64,000 bases of DNA from Sphingomonadales bacterium (GTDB lineage: Bacteria > Pseudomonadota > Alphaproteobacteria > Sphingomonadales > Sphingomonadaceae), in the NCBI GenBank assembly GCA_027490095.1, contig JAIXYT010000026.1:1-64000 (forward strand), read 5' to 3'. The position numbers and the translations under genes are program-made. Position 1 is the stretch's first letter, and each line of letters opens with the position of its first letter. The notes below the pieces were generated by a model, which was not told the origin of the DNA, did not search any database, and saw nothing but the letters and a program-made list of their open reading frames with translations. This document shows, in pieces, positions 1 to 8,126 of this stretch.

Positions 1-528
1 GGTTCTGAGGTTGATGATGCCGCCGACCGACCCTTCGATCTGGTTGGCAGACGGCACCTTGGTCACTTCGACGGACGCAATGAGGTCCGCCGGCAGATCC
101 TCGAAGCTGATGCCACCGCGCGCCGTGTCGGAAGGGACCGTGGCACGGCCGTTGAGCTGCACATCATTCAAATCAACGCCACGGATCGAAACCCGCGTGC
201 CGACACCGCCATTGCGCTCGATCTGGATCCCGGTGATGTTCTCGAGCACTTCGGCAAGATTGTCGTCGGGCAGTTTCCCGATGTCTTCGGACTTGATCAC
301 CTCGGTCAGATTGACCGTGTTGCGTTTCACCTCGAGGGCCAGGCTGAGCGAACCCCGGATGCCGGTTACCACGATGTCTTCCGCTGCCGGCACGTCCTCT
401 TCATTTCCGGGAGAAGCAGTATCGGGCTGCGCCTGCGCCAGCGCCGCCGCAGGGCACACCCCAACAGCAAGCATCGCCGCAATGGCGATCCGCGAGCCAC
501 GCGCGGCAAGTGACGTCTGGTTGGTCAA
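1..528 (-). CDS. TonB-dependent outer-membrane receptor, N-terminal part (cut by window edge)
   Basis: Only the first 176 codons are inside the window. A signal peptide ending near ALAQA is followed by the TonB-box-like EDIVVTGIRGSL and then a plug domain (KSEDIGKLPDDNLAEVLENI, RVSIRGVDL, IEGSVGGIINL). The start is a TTG at 528, chosen because it lies 4 nt after a GGGAGGA ribosome site and the signal peptide begins there; the upstream ATG at 559 is out of frame. Receptors of this type import oligosaccharides or sugar acids across the outer membrane. It sits divergently from the GntR regulator beside sugar-acid enzymes, so it is probably the outer-membrane entry port of that pathway. The substrate is inferred from context only. 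Confidence 0.9.
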   Translation of the reverse strand, partial: MTNQTSLAARGSRIAIAAMLAVGVCPAAALAQAQPDTASPGNEEDVPAAEDIVVTGIRGSLSLALEVKRNTVNLTEVIKSEDIGKLPDDNLAEVLENITGIQIERNGGVGTRVSIRGVDLNDVQLNGRATVPSDTARGGISFEDLPADLIASVEVTKVPSANQIEGSVGGIINLRT

Positions 529-554
529 GGCATCCTCCCGGTTTATTTTGCCGG

Positions 555-584
555 AACATAGGAATGATATGATAAATGCGTCAA
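555..584 (-). promoter_or_regulatory. Promoter of the TonB receptor with an operator in its spacer
   Basis: Read on the minus strand there is TTGACG (584-579), an 18-bp spacer and TATGTT (560-555), about 27 nt before the TTG start. The spacer holds ATTTATCATATCATT (577-563), an imperfect palindrome that recurs at 1683-1697 and 3287-3301. A weaker copy, ATAGATCATATTTTT, lies 25 bp further upstream (602-588). Binding within the spacer would block polymerase, so a repressor site is the simplest reading. The GntR protein encoded next door is the obvious candidate, by inference. Confidence 0.55.
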
Positions 585-857
585 CTCAAAAATATGATCT
601 ATCGCGGAGAGCGCCAGTCTGTGACTGATCGGCAACAAGACGCCGGCATGAAAGGTCCGACTGTCCGCCAGCCCAGCCCCAGCCCAGGCGCATGCGGGCA
701 AAAAGGTCAACAAGGGGTCAATTTCAAGAGTGTGGTCGAACAAGGGGGGCTGACACGGACCACAGAAAGCCAGCCATCATCCATGCGCCGATATCTGATC
801 GGTTGGATAGGCTGCTGCTGCATTGCACTGAGCCAATGAATCCAATAAATTGGCAAG

Positions 858-1580
858 ATGGACATCGATGGGGGACAGATCCGCGCCCGCAACTCCCTTG
901 GGCGCCTAACCCAGTCCATCGTTGATGACGTTGGCGCGGCGATCGTAACGGGAAAGTTCGAAGCGGCATCCATGATGCCGATCGAAGCTGACCTTTGCAC
1001 CCGTTACCAGGCCAGCCGCAGTGTGCTGCGCGAGGCCATGAAGGTATTGAACGCGAAGGGACTGGTGACGTCACGCCCCCGCCTGGGCACCACCGTCACC
1101 ACACCAGACAGGTGGAACCTGTTCGATCCCGATATCCTGCGCTGGATGCTGCGGGCGGACATCTCCCTGTCACTGCTGATCGAATTCACCAATGTCCGCC
1201 TGGCGATCGAACCAATGGCAGCCGAACTCGCAGCACGCAACGCCGATGCGGCGGCCCTGCAGGCCGTGACCGATGGCTATGCCCGCATGGCGGCGGCGGA
1301 CGAGGGGCACGATGATCCGCTGACCGCCGACATTGCCTTTCACATCGCAATCCTGGAAGCCAGCGGGAACAGGTTCCTGCAACGGCTGAAGCCGCTCGTG
1401 GAAACGGCTCTCACATTCTCGATCCGCTACACGGACAGCATCGCGCGGAATGAACAGGACAAGCTTGCAGCACACCATCGCGTCGCGGAGCGGTTGCGTG
1501 CCCGCGATGCAACCGGCGCGGCCGGAGCGTTGCGGCAACTGCTGCTCGATACGCGGGACTTGATGACCAACCGCTTGTGA
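858..1580 (+). CDS. GntR/FadR-family transcriptional regulator (DgoR-like)
   Basis: A 240-residue protein with an N-terminal winged helix (about residues 10-80; SRSVLREAMKVLNAKGLV is the recognition region) and a C-terminal all-helical FCD ligand domain. Likely metal or ligand residues are in DIAFHIAILEASGN and in AAHHRVAERL. FadR-subfamily members with FCD domains typically repress sugar-acid genes and are released by the pathway substrate. It is flanked by the TonB receptor and the dehydrogenase, both of which carry the same palindrome in their promoters. The ribosome site before the ATG is weak (GGCAAG). I infer it controls the 1-6926 locus; the inducer is unknown. Confidence 0.85.
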   Translation: MDIDGGQIRARNSLGRLTQSIVDDVGAAIVTGKFEAASMMPIEADLCTRYQASRSVLREAMKVLNAKGLVTSRPRLGTTVTTPDRWNLFDPDILRWMLRADISLSLLIEFTNVRLAIEPMAAELAARNADAAALQAVTDGYARMAAADEGHDDPLTADIAFHIAILEASGNRFLQRLKPLVETALTFSIRYTDSIARNEQDKLAAHHRVAERLRARDATGAAGALRQLLLDTRDLMTNRL

Positions 1581-1665
1581 TGGGCACCACGGCCCTGTGC
1601 ACGCATCCGCTTCACAGACATGCGCTGCTACACCGACGCATCTGGCAGCGTCCAGTGCCACCCGA

Positions 1666-1697
1666 TTGACACGCACGCCTGCATTTATAGGATAATT
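1666..1697 (+). promoter_or_regulatory. Promoter and operator upstream of the SDR gene
   Basis: TTGACA (1666-1671) is followed after 16 bp by TAGGAT (1688-1693). The palindrome ATTTATAGGATAATT (1683-1697) covers this -10 region and matches the receptor site in ATTTAT-N3-AT-N-ATT. It is an AT-rich island in otherwise GC-rich DNA, 57 bp before the dehydrogenase start. Confidence 0.5.
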
Positions 1698-1753
1698 TCC
1701 GACCCCGTAACGCCGATCGGCCGTCACATCCCTGCAAGGCGGAAAGGCAATGG

Positions 1754-2521
1754 ATGCTCCAGTTCGCACGCTACCCCAGCCTCGCAGGACGAAGCATCCT
1801 GATCACCGGCGGCGCCACCGGCATCGGAGCGGCCATGGTAGAGGCCTTTTCCGAACAGGGTGCCCTTGTCGGCCAGATCGACCTCGCCGAGGATGCAGCC
1901 GCAGCCCTCGCCGATCGTCTGGAGGCCGCCGGGCTGCCGCGCCCGTGGTTCCGGCAAGTCGACGTAACCGACACCGCAGCCCTTCAGACAGCGATCGCCG
2001 ATTTCGCGGCCGCCTGGGGGGGGCTGGGCGTGCTCGTCAACAATGTCGCCAACGACAGTCGCCACGATCCCATGACAACCACCCCGGAATCGTGGCGGGG
2101 CTGCATGGCGGTCAATCTCGATTGCGCCTTCTTTGCCGCGCAACAGGCCGTCGCCCTGATGCGGCAGGCCGGCGGTGGAAGCATCATCAACTTCTCGTCG
2201 ATCAATGCGCTGCTGGGTCCAGCCGACATGCCCGGCTACGTGACGGCAAAGGCCGGGCTCATCGGCATGACCCGGGCTCTGGCCCGCCAATACGGTCCTG
2301 AGGCCATTCGCGTGAACTGCATCCTCCCGGGCTGGGTCGTTACGCAACGCCAGCTGGATCTGTGGCTCACCCCCGAGGCGGAAGCAGACTGGATGGAACA
2401 GGTTGCCCTGAAAGAGCGTATCCTGCCATGTGACGCGGCAAACCTGGCCCTGTTCCTGTCGGCAGACGACAGCCGGATGATCACGAGCCAGTCTTTCGTC
2501 ATCGATGGCGGCCGGACCTGA
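1754..2521 (+). CDS. SDR-family NAD(P)-dependent sugar dehydrogenase
   Basis: A classical short-chain dehydrogenase of 255 residues. The cofactor motif TGGATGIG is at residues 18-25, NNVAND at 96-101, Asn121, Ser149 and the catalytic pair Tyr162-Lys166 (YVTAK). The end VIDGGRT is typical of the family. A GGAAAGG ribosome site lies 6 nt before the ATG at 1754; the ATG at 1750 is out of frame. In this neighbourhood (lactonase, keto-deoxy kinase, aldolase) the likely job is oxidation of an aldose, such as galactose, to its lactone in the cytoplasm. The exact sugar cannot be read from sequence, and a reductase of a sugar acid remains possible. Confidence 0.85.
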   Translation: MLQFARYPSLAGRSILITGGATGIGAAMVEAFSEQGALVGQIDLAEDAAAALADRLEAAGLPRPWFRQVDVTDTAALQTAIADFAAAWGGLGVLVNNVANDSRHDPMTTTPESWRGCMAVNLDCAFFAAQQAVALMRQAGGGSIINFSSINALLGPADMPGYVTAKAGLIGMTRALARQYGPEAIRVNCILPGWVVTQRQLDLWLTPEAEADWMEQVALKERILPCDAANLALFLSADDSRMITSQSFVIDGGRT

Positions 2522-2593
2522 ATTCACACCAACGGTGTCGGGGCTTGTGCCGGAGCACCGAATTTCCCGGCGGGAAGTGACTGGATGATGGCA

Positions 2594-3223
2594 TCAGGCC
2601 GCTCCGGCCGCGCGAACCGCTGCAACCAGCGCCGCAGCATCGCTGGCGATATCGGCAAGCGGCTTCCCCGGCTGAAACAGCGATCCGCCTATGCCGAATC
2701 CGGCAGCACCCGCCGCCACATACGCCTCCATGTTGCCGGCATGAATGCCGCCAACCATGAAAACCGGCACATCGGGCAAGACGGCCTTCACGGCCTTCAG
2801 CGCCGTGTGCGGGAAAAGTTCGGCCGGAAAAATCTTCAGACCGCTGGCACCCGCCTCGATCGCCATGAACATCTCGCTGGGCGTGAACACCCCCGGAAGC
2901 GCAATCATCCCCGCCCGCACAGTCCGCGCAATGACCGTGGGGTTGCAGCCCGGTGAAACAACAAGCGAAGCGCCGATGCCGGCAAGCCTATCGACGTCTG
3001 CCGGGTCGAGGACGGTGCCTGCCCCGATCAGGGCGCGACCGCCGAGCGACCGTGCCAGGCGAGCGATGCTTTCCAGCGGTTCCGGCGAATTCATCGGCAC
3101 CTCGATGATGCTGACCCCGGCGGCCACCAGGGCCGAGCCGACATCAACCGCGCGATCGGGTTCCACGCCACGCAGGATCGCCACCAGCGGCACGCGGCCA
3201 TGCCAACGTTCGTCCTGCATCAT
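2594..3223 (-). CDS. dgoA: 2-dehydro-3-deoxy-6-phosphogalactonate/-gluconate aldolase
   Basis: A 209-residue class I aldolase of the KDPG/KHG family. The Schiff-base lysine is Lys130 in GLKIFPAE and the proton-shuttling glutamate is Glu41 in IIEVPMNSP. The EVPMNSP and IGAGTVL motifs resemble DgoA (KDPGal aldolase) more than Eda, so the product pair would be pyruvate plus glyceraldehyde 3-phosphate from a 6-phospho-2-keto-3-deoxyaldonate. The start at 3223 (ATGATG) follows AGGAAAGG by 4 nt; open frame further upstream lacks support. It is divergent from the symporter, sharing a 108-bp control region. The symbol is by resemblance; an eda-like specificity is not excluded. Confidence 0.85.
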   Translation of the reverse strand: MMQDERWHGRVPLVAILRGVEPDRAVDVGSALVAAGVSIIEVPMNSPEPLESIARLARSLGGRALIGAGTVLDPADVDRLAGIGASLVVSPGCNPTVIARTVRAGMIALPGVFTPSEMFMAIEAGASGLKIFPAELFPHTALKAVKAVLPDVPVFMVGGIHAGNMEAYVAAGAAGFGIGGSLFQPGKPLADIASDAAALVAAVRAAGAA

Positions 3224-3265
3224 CGTGCCTTTCCTGTCCGAATTGGCGAGGCCATGGTTCCTTGC

Positions 3266-3301
3266 TTGATTTCGGCGCCATCCCTCAATTATATTATTTT
3301 T
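3266..3301. promoter_or_regulatory. Divergent promoter/operator between aldolase and symporter
   Basis: On the plus strand TTGATT (3266-3271), an 18-bp spacer and TATATT (3290-3295) form a promoter for the symporter. On the minus strand a perfect TATAAT (3293-3288) can serve the aldolase. The palindrome AATTATATTATTTTT (3287-3301) covers both -10 boxes. It differs from the A[TA]T[TG]AT-N3-AT[CA]ATT pattern of the other two sites at position 13 and by having T at the variable position. Confidence 0.5.
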
Positions 3302-3331
3302 GCAAATCACAAGCAGCAAGGGGAGATGCGC

Positions 3332-4918
3332 ATGGGGCTGCAAACGATCGATGTCGTCGTGATCGTCGCCTATGCCATCTTCATCTTCGGACTGGCCCAG
3401 TATGTCAGCCGCGACAAGCCAGGTCACCAGAAAGACAGCTCGGACTATTTTCTGGCGTCCCGCAGTTTGCCGTGGTGGGCGATCGGCGCTTCGCTCATCG
3501 CCGCGAACATTTCCGCCGAACAGATTATCGGCATGTCGGGTTCAGGATACGCAATCGGGCTGGCAATCGCATCCTACGAATGGATGGCCGCCATCACACT
3601 GCTGATCGTTGCCAAATTCTTCCTGCCGATATTCCTGCGCAACGACATCGTCACCATGCCGCAGTTCCTCGAGCAGCGCTATGGCAAGCGCATCCGCACC
3701 CTCATGGCCATCTTCTGGCTGGCGCTGTTCATTTTCGTCAACCTCACATCGATCGTCTGGCTCGGCTCGATCGCCGTCAACAAGGTGGCCGGCGTCGATC
3801 AGGATGTCGCCCTGTTCGCGCTGGGCGGATTTGCCCTCCTCTACCAGCTGCGCGGCGGGCTGAAGGCCGTGGCGATGACCGATATTGTGCAAGTTACCCT
3901 GCTGGTGCTCGGCGGCCTGTTGATTTCCGGGATCACACTGGCCGAAATCGGCGGCGATGCCGGCCTCGCCGGCGGCTTTTCCAGATTGACCACAGAACTG
4001 CCGTCCAGGTTCCAGATGATCCTGCCGCCCGACCATCCCTTCTACAAGGACCTGCCGGGCCTGTCCGTCCTGCTGGGCGGGATGTGGATCGCCAACCTCT
4101 CCTACTGGGGGTTCAACCAGTACATCATCCAGCGCGCGCTGGCAGCCAAAAGCCTCGCCGAGGCGCAGAAGGGAATGGTCTTCGCCGCCTTCCTGAAGCT
4201 GCTGATGCCGGTCATCGTTGTGCTTCCCGGCATTGCCGCCGTCATCCTTGCCCCAGATCTCGCCAAGCCCGACGAAGCCTATCCGACGATGATGCGCTAT
4301 CTGCCCACGGGCATATTGGGCCTTGTGTTCGCAGCGTTGATGGCAGCCGTCATTGCCTCGACCGCGTCCAAGATCAACTCGGTGGCCACCATCTTCACGC
4401 TCGATCTCTATGGCAATTTCAGCCGGAGTTCCGCCAATGTGGCCGATGCCCCCGGCCGGGAACGCCACCTCGTGATGGTTGGCCGCGCAAGCGCGATCGT
4501 TGCCACCCTGCTGGCAGTCCTTACGGCACGACCGCTCCTTGGCGGGTCGGACCAGGCGTTTCAGTTCATCCAGGAATTCTCGGGCTTCTTCACGCCGGGC
4601 ATCACCGTCATCTTCCTCCTGGGCCTGTTCTGGAAAAGAGCCAGCGAGGCCGGTGCCGTCGGCGCGGCAGCAACCTCGGTCATGCTCTCCTATCTGTTGA
4701 AGGTCATGGCACCGGACATTCCCTTTCTGGACAGGATGTCGATCGTGTTCATGGCTGCCCTCGCGGTCGCCGTTCTCCTGTCCCTGGCCCTGCCCGCAGC
4801 GGCACAGACCGACCGCATCACCATGCAGGGTGTCAGCTTTCGCACCAGCCCGGGCTTCAACATCGCTTCGGGGGCCGTCGCCTCGATCCTTGTCGCGCTC
4901 TACGCGACGTGGTGGTAG
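3332..4918 (+). CDS. Sodium:solute symporter (SSS/SGLT family)
   Basis: A 528-residue inner-membrane transporter with about 13-14 hydrophobic segments. Family marks include SDYFLASRSLPWWAIGASLIAANISAEQIIGMSG near residues 35-70, TDIVQ, SYWGFNQYIIQRALAAKS and SGFFTPGITVIFLLGLFWKRA. Members import sugars or organic acids with Na+. The start at 3332 was chosen over 3326 because the GGGGAG ribosome site (3320-3325) abuts the earlier ATG but sits 6 nt from the later one. It is followed after 5 nt by the lactonase, so both are probably one transcript. It likely imports the sugar or aldonate handled by the locus. Confidence 0.9.
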   Translation: MGLQTIDVVVIVAYAIFIFGLAQYVSRDKPGHQKDSSDYFLASRSLPWWAIGASLIAANISAEQIIGMSGSGYAIGLAIASYEWMAAITLLIVAKFFLPIFLRNDIVTMPQFLEQRYGKRIRTLMAIFWLALFIFVNLTSIVWLGSIAVNKVAGVDQDVALFALGGFALLYQLRGGLKAVAMTDIVQVTLLVLGGLLISGITLAEIGGDAGLAGGFSRLTTELPSRFQMILPPDHPFYKDLPGLSVLLGGMWIANLSYWGFNQYIIQRALAAKSLAEAQKGMVFAAFLKLLMPVIVVLPGIAAVILAPDLAKPDEAYPTMMRYLPTGILGLVFAALMAAVIASTASKINSVATIFTLDLYGNFSRSSANVADAPGRERHLVMVGRASAIVATLLAVLTARPLLGGSDQAFQFIQEFSGFFTPGITVIFLLGLFWKRASEAGAVGAAATSVMLSYLLKVMAPDIPFLDRMSIVFMAALAVAVLLSLALPAAAQTDRITMQGVSFRTSPGFNIASGAVASILVALYATWW

Positions 4919-4923
4919 CTGGC

Positions 4924-5892
4924 GTGACTTCGGCACAGTTTCACCCTGTCGCGACCATCGCCGCGCAATGCACGCTGGGGGAGGGTCCTGTCTGGGACCC
5001 GCGGCTCGGCGCGCTGTGGTTCACGGACATCCAGCAATCGCTGCTGTTGCGCTTCGATTGGAACGATGGCTGCCTGCACCGTTTCCAGCTGCCCGAACGG
5101 TTGGGCTCGCTGGGGCTGACTGTCGATCCCGAGAGGCTGGTCTGTGCTTTTGCCAGCGGATTTGCCTGGTTCCATCCCGGCACAGGGGAACTGCGATGGA
5201 TCGCCCGGACCGAGCCGCCCGACTGCGGCATCCGCATGAACGACGGAAGGGTCGACCGTGCCGGCCGCTTCTGGGCCGGCAGCATGGTTGAGGATCCCGC
5301 GAGTGCGCCTTCAGGGCGCGGCACCCTGTACCGGCTGGACTCCCCCGAGCGGGCCGAACCACAACGGCTGCTTGACGGGATCTACATCAGCAATGCCATC
5401 TGCTTCTCGCCCTCCGGAGACCGGATGTACTTCGCCGACACACCCACGCGCGAAATTGCCGAATTCGACTGCGATCCCGAAACCGGAGCCTTGTCCGGTC
5501 GCCGCAGCTTCGCGCGACTGCCAAAGGGGGCCTTCCCGGATGGCGCCGATGTCGATTCCGCCGGGCGCGTGTGGAACGCGGAGTGGGGAAGCGGGCGCGT
5601 AACCGGCTACAGCCCGGACGGCAGGGTGCACGACCGCCTGGACCTGCCTGTCACCCAGGCGACGTGCATTGCCTTCGGCGGCCCGGCGCTTGACCTGATG
5701 TTCGTCACCACCGCACGGGAGGGACTTTCGCCCGCGGAACTCGCCGCGCAGCCGCTCGCCGGGGATGTGCTTGTGTTCAAGACCCAAACCCGGGGCCTGC
5801 CGGCGCCCCTCTTTGGCGGCTCCGGCCAGACGGCGCTCGGCGCCGCGGCGACGGGCGTGAACAACAAGGCATCTTCGGACAGGGCCAGATAA
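4924..5892 (+). CDS. SMP-30/gluconolactonase-family lactonase
   Basis: A six-bladed beta-propeller metal-dependent lactonase of 322 residues. The sequence opens with LGEGPVWD (metal Glu), followed by GIRMNDGRVDRAGRFWAGSM, ISNAICFSPSGDRMYFADT (metal Asn) and PDGADVDSAGRVWNAEWGSGRV (metal Asp), the standard SMP-30 landmarks. The start is GTG at 4924; an in-frame GTG at 4912 overlapping the symporter stop is an alternative. It hydrolyses an aldonolactone to the free acid, matching the product expected from the upstream dehydrogenase. It lies between symporter and kinase with a 1-nt overlap (TAATG) into the kinase. Confidence 0.88.
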   Translation: MTSAQFHPVATIAAQCTLGEGPVWDPRLGALWFTDIQQSLLLRFDWNDGCLHRFQLPERLGSLGLTVDPERLVCAFASGFAWFHPGTGELRWIARTEPPDCGIRMNDGRVDRAGRFWAGSMVEDPASAPSGRGTLYRLDSPERAEPQRLLDGIYISNAICFSPSGDRMYFADTPTREIAEFDCDPETGALSGRRSFARLPKGAFPDGADVDSAGRVWNAEWGSGRVTGYSPDGRVHDRLDLPVTQATCIAFGGPALDLMFVTTAREGLSPAELAAQPLAGDVLVFKTQTRGLPAPLFGGSGQTALGAAATGVNNKASSDRAR

Positions 5893-6926
5893 TGTCACAG
5901 AAGCCATCATCCATCCGCGCACGCATTGTCTGCTTTGGCGAATTGCTCCTGCGGCTTGCCTCCGCACCGCCCACATTGCTGCTGCAGGACATGCAGCTGC
6001 AGGCCAGCATCTGCGGTGCCGAGGCGAATGTCGCCGTTGCCCTCGCAGGCTTCGGCCACGAATGCCGGCTGGTCACGGCGGTCCCGGACAATCCGCTGGG
6101 GGTGGCAGCGCTGCGCGAGGTACAGTCCTTCGGCGTCGCCGTAGATGCCCCCAGGCTGGCGGACACCCGCATGGGACTGCTCTTTCTGCAGCCCGGTGCA
6201 ATGTCGCGGCCCTCAGCCATCACCTATGATCGGGCCGGGTCCGCGTTCGCGACCATGGACCCGGCGGCTGTCGACTGGCCTGCAATCCTCGCCGGCGTCG
6301 ATTGGCTGTTCCTCAGCGGCATCACGGCGGCGCTCGGCGAAAGGCCATTGGCGAGCATGCGCGCGGCCATTGCCGCAGCGCGCGACACCGGCGTGCGGAT
6401 CGCATTCGATACCAACTATCGGCCGGCGCTTTGGCGGGGCCGGGAGCGCGAGGCAACCACCATCCTGCGGGACCTGTGCGTCGAAGCCGACCTGCTGTTC
6501 GCCGATCAGCGGGCGATTGCCATGATGGTCGGGGGCGATCTTGGCCACTGCGACCCCGATCCGGGCTTTCAGGCCGCCGCAAGGCGGATGTTCGATGCAG
6601 CGCCGCGGCTGTCGGCGGTGGCGGCCACACGAAGAACCCTTCACGCAACCAACCGGCAGGATCTGGCCGGGCTGCTGGCCGACCGCGACGGCTGCACCAC
6701 AACGAGCGCGATTGCGCTTGATGACATTGTCGATCGCGTGGGAACGGGGGATGCCTTTGCCGCCGGCATCGTACACGGATTTGCCAACGACTGGCCACGC
6801 GAGCGAACCCTGAATTTCGCGGTGGCCTCTGCGCAGTGGGCGCACTCGGTACCCGGCGATTTCCTGCGCGCTTCGCTTGGCGACATCGAAAACATGTCCC
6901 TCGGCCACATCGATATCCAACGGTAG
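5892..6926 (+). CDS. kdgK: PfkB-family 2-dehydro-3-deoxy-sugar-acid kinase
   Basis: A 344-residue ribokinase-fold sugar kinase. N-terminal IVCFGELLLRLA and GAEANVAVALAGFG form the substrate lid region. AFDTNYRPALWRG is characteristic of KDG kinases, and DRVGTGDAFAAGIVHG carries the catalytic Asp and the PfkB C-terminal signature. It should phosphorylate the 2-keto-3-deoxy acid so the aldolase can cleave it. It is translationally coupled to the lactonase by TAATG. Classical galactonate operons use a different kinase family (DgoK), so this is a functional substitute by inference. The symbol denotes family, not proven specificity. Confidence 0.82.
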   Translation: MSQKPSSIRARIVCFGELLLRLASAPPTLLLQDMQLQASICGAEANVAVALAGFGHECRLVTAVPDNPLGVAALREVQSFGVAVDAPRLADTRMGLLFLQPGAMSRPSAITYDRAGSAFATMDPAAVDWPAILAGVDWLFLSGITAALGERPLASMRAAIAAARDTGVRIAFDTNYRPALWRGREREATTILRDLCVEADLLFADQRAIAMMVGGDLGHCDPDPGFQAAARRMFDAAPRLSAVAATRRTLHATNRQDLAGLLADRDGCTTTSAIALDDIVDRVGTGDAFAAGIVHGFANDWPRERTLNFAVASAQWAHSVPGDFLRASLGDIENMSLGHIDIQR

Positions 6927-7361
6927 CAGGCTCTCGGCAAGCAGCGTCCCGTGCATTCGCGAAGCACCACGCCAATCGCGTGCAGGGAAAGTGCGTCCCG
7001 ATGAACATGCCTGCGTGCGCCGGTTCCGCTGCACCCTTCAGGCTCCGCTCCACAGCCATTTCTTCCACCGCGCCCGGGCGCAACAACCATGGTCCGGCTT
7101 CAATCCCCGCTGGATGAAATCAGGCGGCTCAGGCCAGCGTTCTTGCAGGAATCTGCCAATCTTTCAGCGGCATCGGCGATCTCGGAACGCTGCGAGAGCC
7201 TCGAAGACGTATCGACTTCCCTGTTTCCAACACGAAAGATGGGAATATCAGGGAGACACCGGATGGCTTCGGACTGCGTCCCGCACCAGTCTCCCCGAAT
7301 CCCCGAAACACGGTGCAACAGGGTCGCCCCCGACTGACCGCCGCGCCTGCAACCGCCCGCC
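6927..7361. other. Intergenic stretch without a recognisable gene
   Basis: 435 bp between the kinase and the first XRE-cupin gene, which converge. Short frames on both strands (for example 7100-7318 minus) show no known domain, no ribosome site and no good hydrophobic pattern. I see no strong hairpin with a T-run either. It could hold a decayed gene, but nothing proves that. Confidence 0.5.
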
Positions 7362-7985
7362 TCAGTTGTGCAGGCTGATCAGCGAATCCTGCAGATTTTC
7401 GTCGGCGCTCGAACAGACGGCCAGCGCCAGCGCCTCCTCGCATCCCTCGGCCGCCAGATAGGCATGGCCCATGGTGGAATCGATGTAGATCCCCTGCCCC
7501 GTCTCCAGCACCACGGGATCATAGAATTCCGAATGCACTGCGACCCGGCCCTCCAGCACGTACAGGAACTCCTCGCCTTGGTGCCGCACAAGCTCCCCGA
7601 ACTCGCTCGGCGAACGCGACCTGATCCGGACAAGGATCGGAATCATCCGCTTGCGGCGCAGATCGGTGCTCAGATAGCGATAGTCGTAATTGTCGGTCAC
7701 CACGCGCAGCGCCTGTTCGGCAAGCGCGATGCTGCGCCGGCCCATCACCTGGGGCGTCCGCTCGTCCGCCCCTTCGGCAAACAGGTCCGACATGCGGATG
7801 TTCAGCCGGCGGCTGAGCTGCTGCAGCTTGTCATAGCTCAGCGTCAGCCGATCATGCTCCACCTTCGACAGCGTCGAAACCGGAATCCCGCACCGGTCGC
7901 TCATTTCCCTGAGCGTCCAGTCGTTGCGGGTGCGGATGGCGCGCAACACCGTTCCCAGGGTCGGCTGGCTCGATTGCGTCGCCAT
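7362..7985 (-). CDS. XRE-family regulator with C-terminal cupin domain
   Basis: A 207-residue one-component regulator. The N-terminal Cro/C1 helix-turn-helix spans about residues 8-65 (LREMSDRCGIPVSTLSKVEHDRLTLSYDKL). A cupin_2 sensor domain follows from about 125 to the end (RHQGEEFLYVLEGRVAVHS, DSTMGHAYLA). The start at 7985 follows GGAGG by 5 nt; extending upstream would run through the operator. It is divergent from the epimerase gene and shares a 141-bp region with a 17-bp palindrome. It is a clear paralogue of the regulator at 18816-19508. I infer that it controls the D-amino-acid locus; the cupin probably binds a small pathway metabolite. Confidence 0.85.
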   Translation of the reverse strand: MATQSSQPTLGTVLRAIRTRNDWTLREMSDRCGIPVSTLSKVEHDRLTLSYDKLQQLSRRLNIRMSDLFAEGADERTPQVMGRRSIALAEQALRVVTDNYDYRYLSTDLRRKRMIPILVRIRSRSPSEFGELVRHQGEEFLYVLEGRVAVHSEFYDPVVLETGQGIYIDSTMGHAYLAAEGCEEALALAVCSSADENLQDSLISLHN

Positions 7986-8004
7986 CACGCCCTCCAGGGC
8001 ATGT

Positions 8005-8032
8005 TTGACAGTTTTCCAATCAGGACTATTCT
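8005..8032 (+). promoter_or_regulatory. Promoter with D-locus operator before the epimerase
   Basis: TTGACA (8005-8010) and TATTCT (8027-8032) are 16 bp apart. The operator-like TTTTCCAATCAGGACTA (8012-8028) fills the spacer. It matches the site at 9148-9164 at the first six and at AATCAGGA-type core positions (TTTTCC-N-ATCAGGA), but its right arm is degenerate. Divergent transcription of the XRE-cupin gene makes autoregulation plausible. Confidence 0.5.
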
Positions 8033-8126
8033 TGAAAACATACGCCGAAAATTCTCCCATGTCGGTGGTAAGCCCGCGCGCATCGGCGCGCAAGCTTGGC
8101 GCCCCAAGTGCAAGGACGTTCCGCCC

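Noticed and set aside
3262-5892. A single 876-codon open frame
   Set aside because: Only its last 322 codons (from 4924) code for a protein (SMP-30 lactonase). The earlier part is a shadow of the symporter gene in another frame.
7100-7318. 72-codon minus-strand frame in the 6927-7361 gap
   Set aside because: No ribosome site, no family resemblance and a composition that does not look coding.
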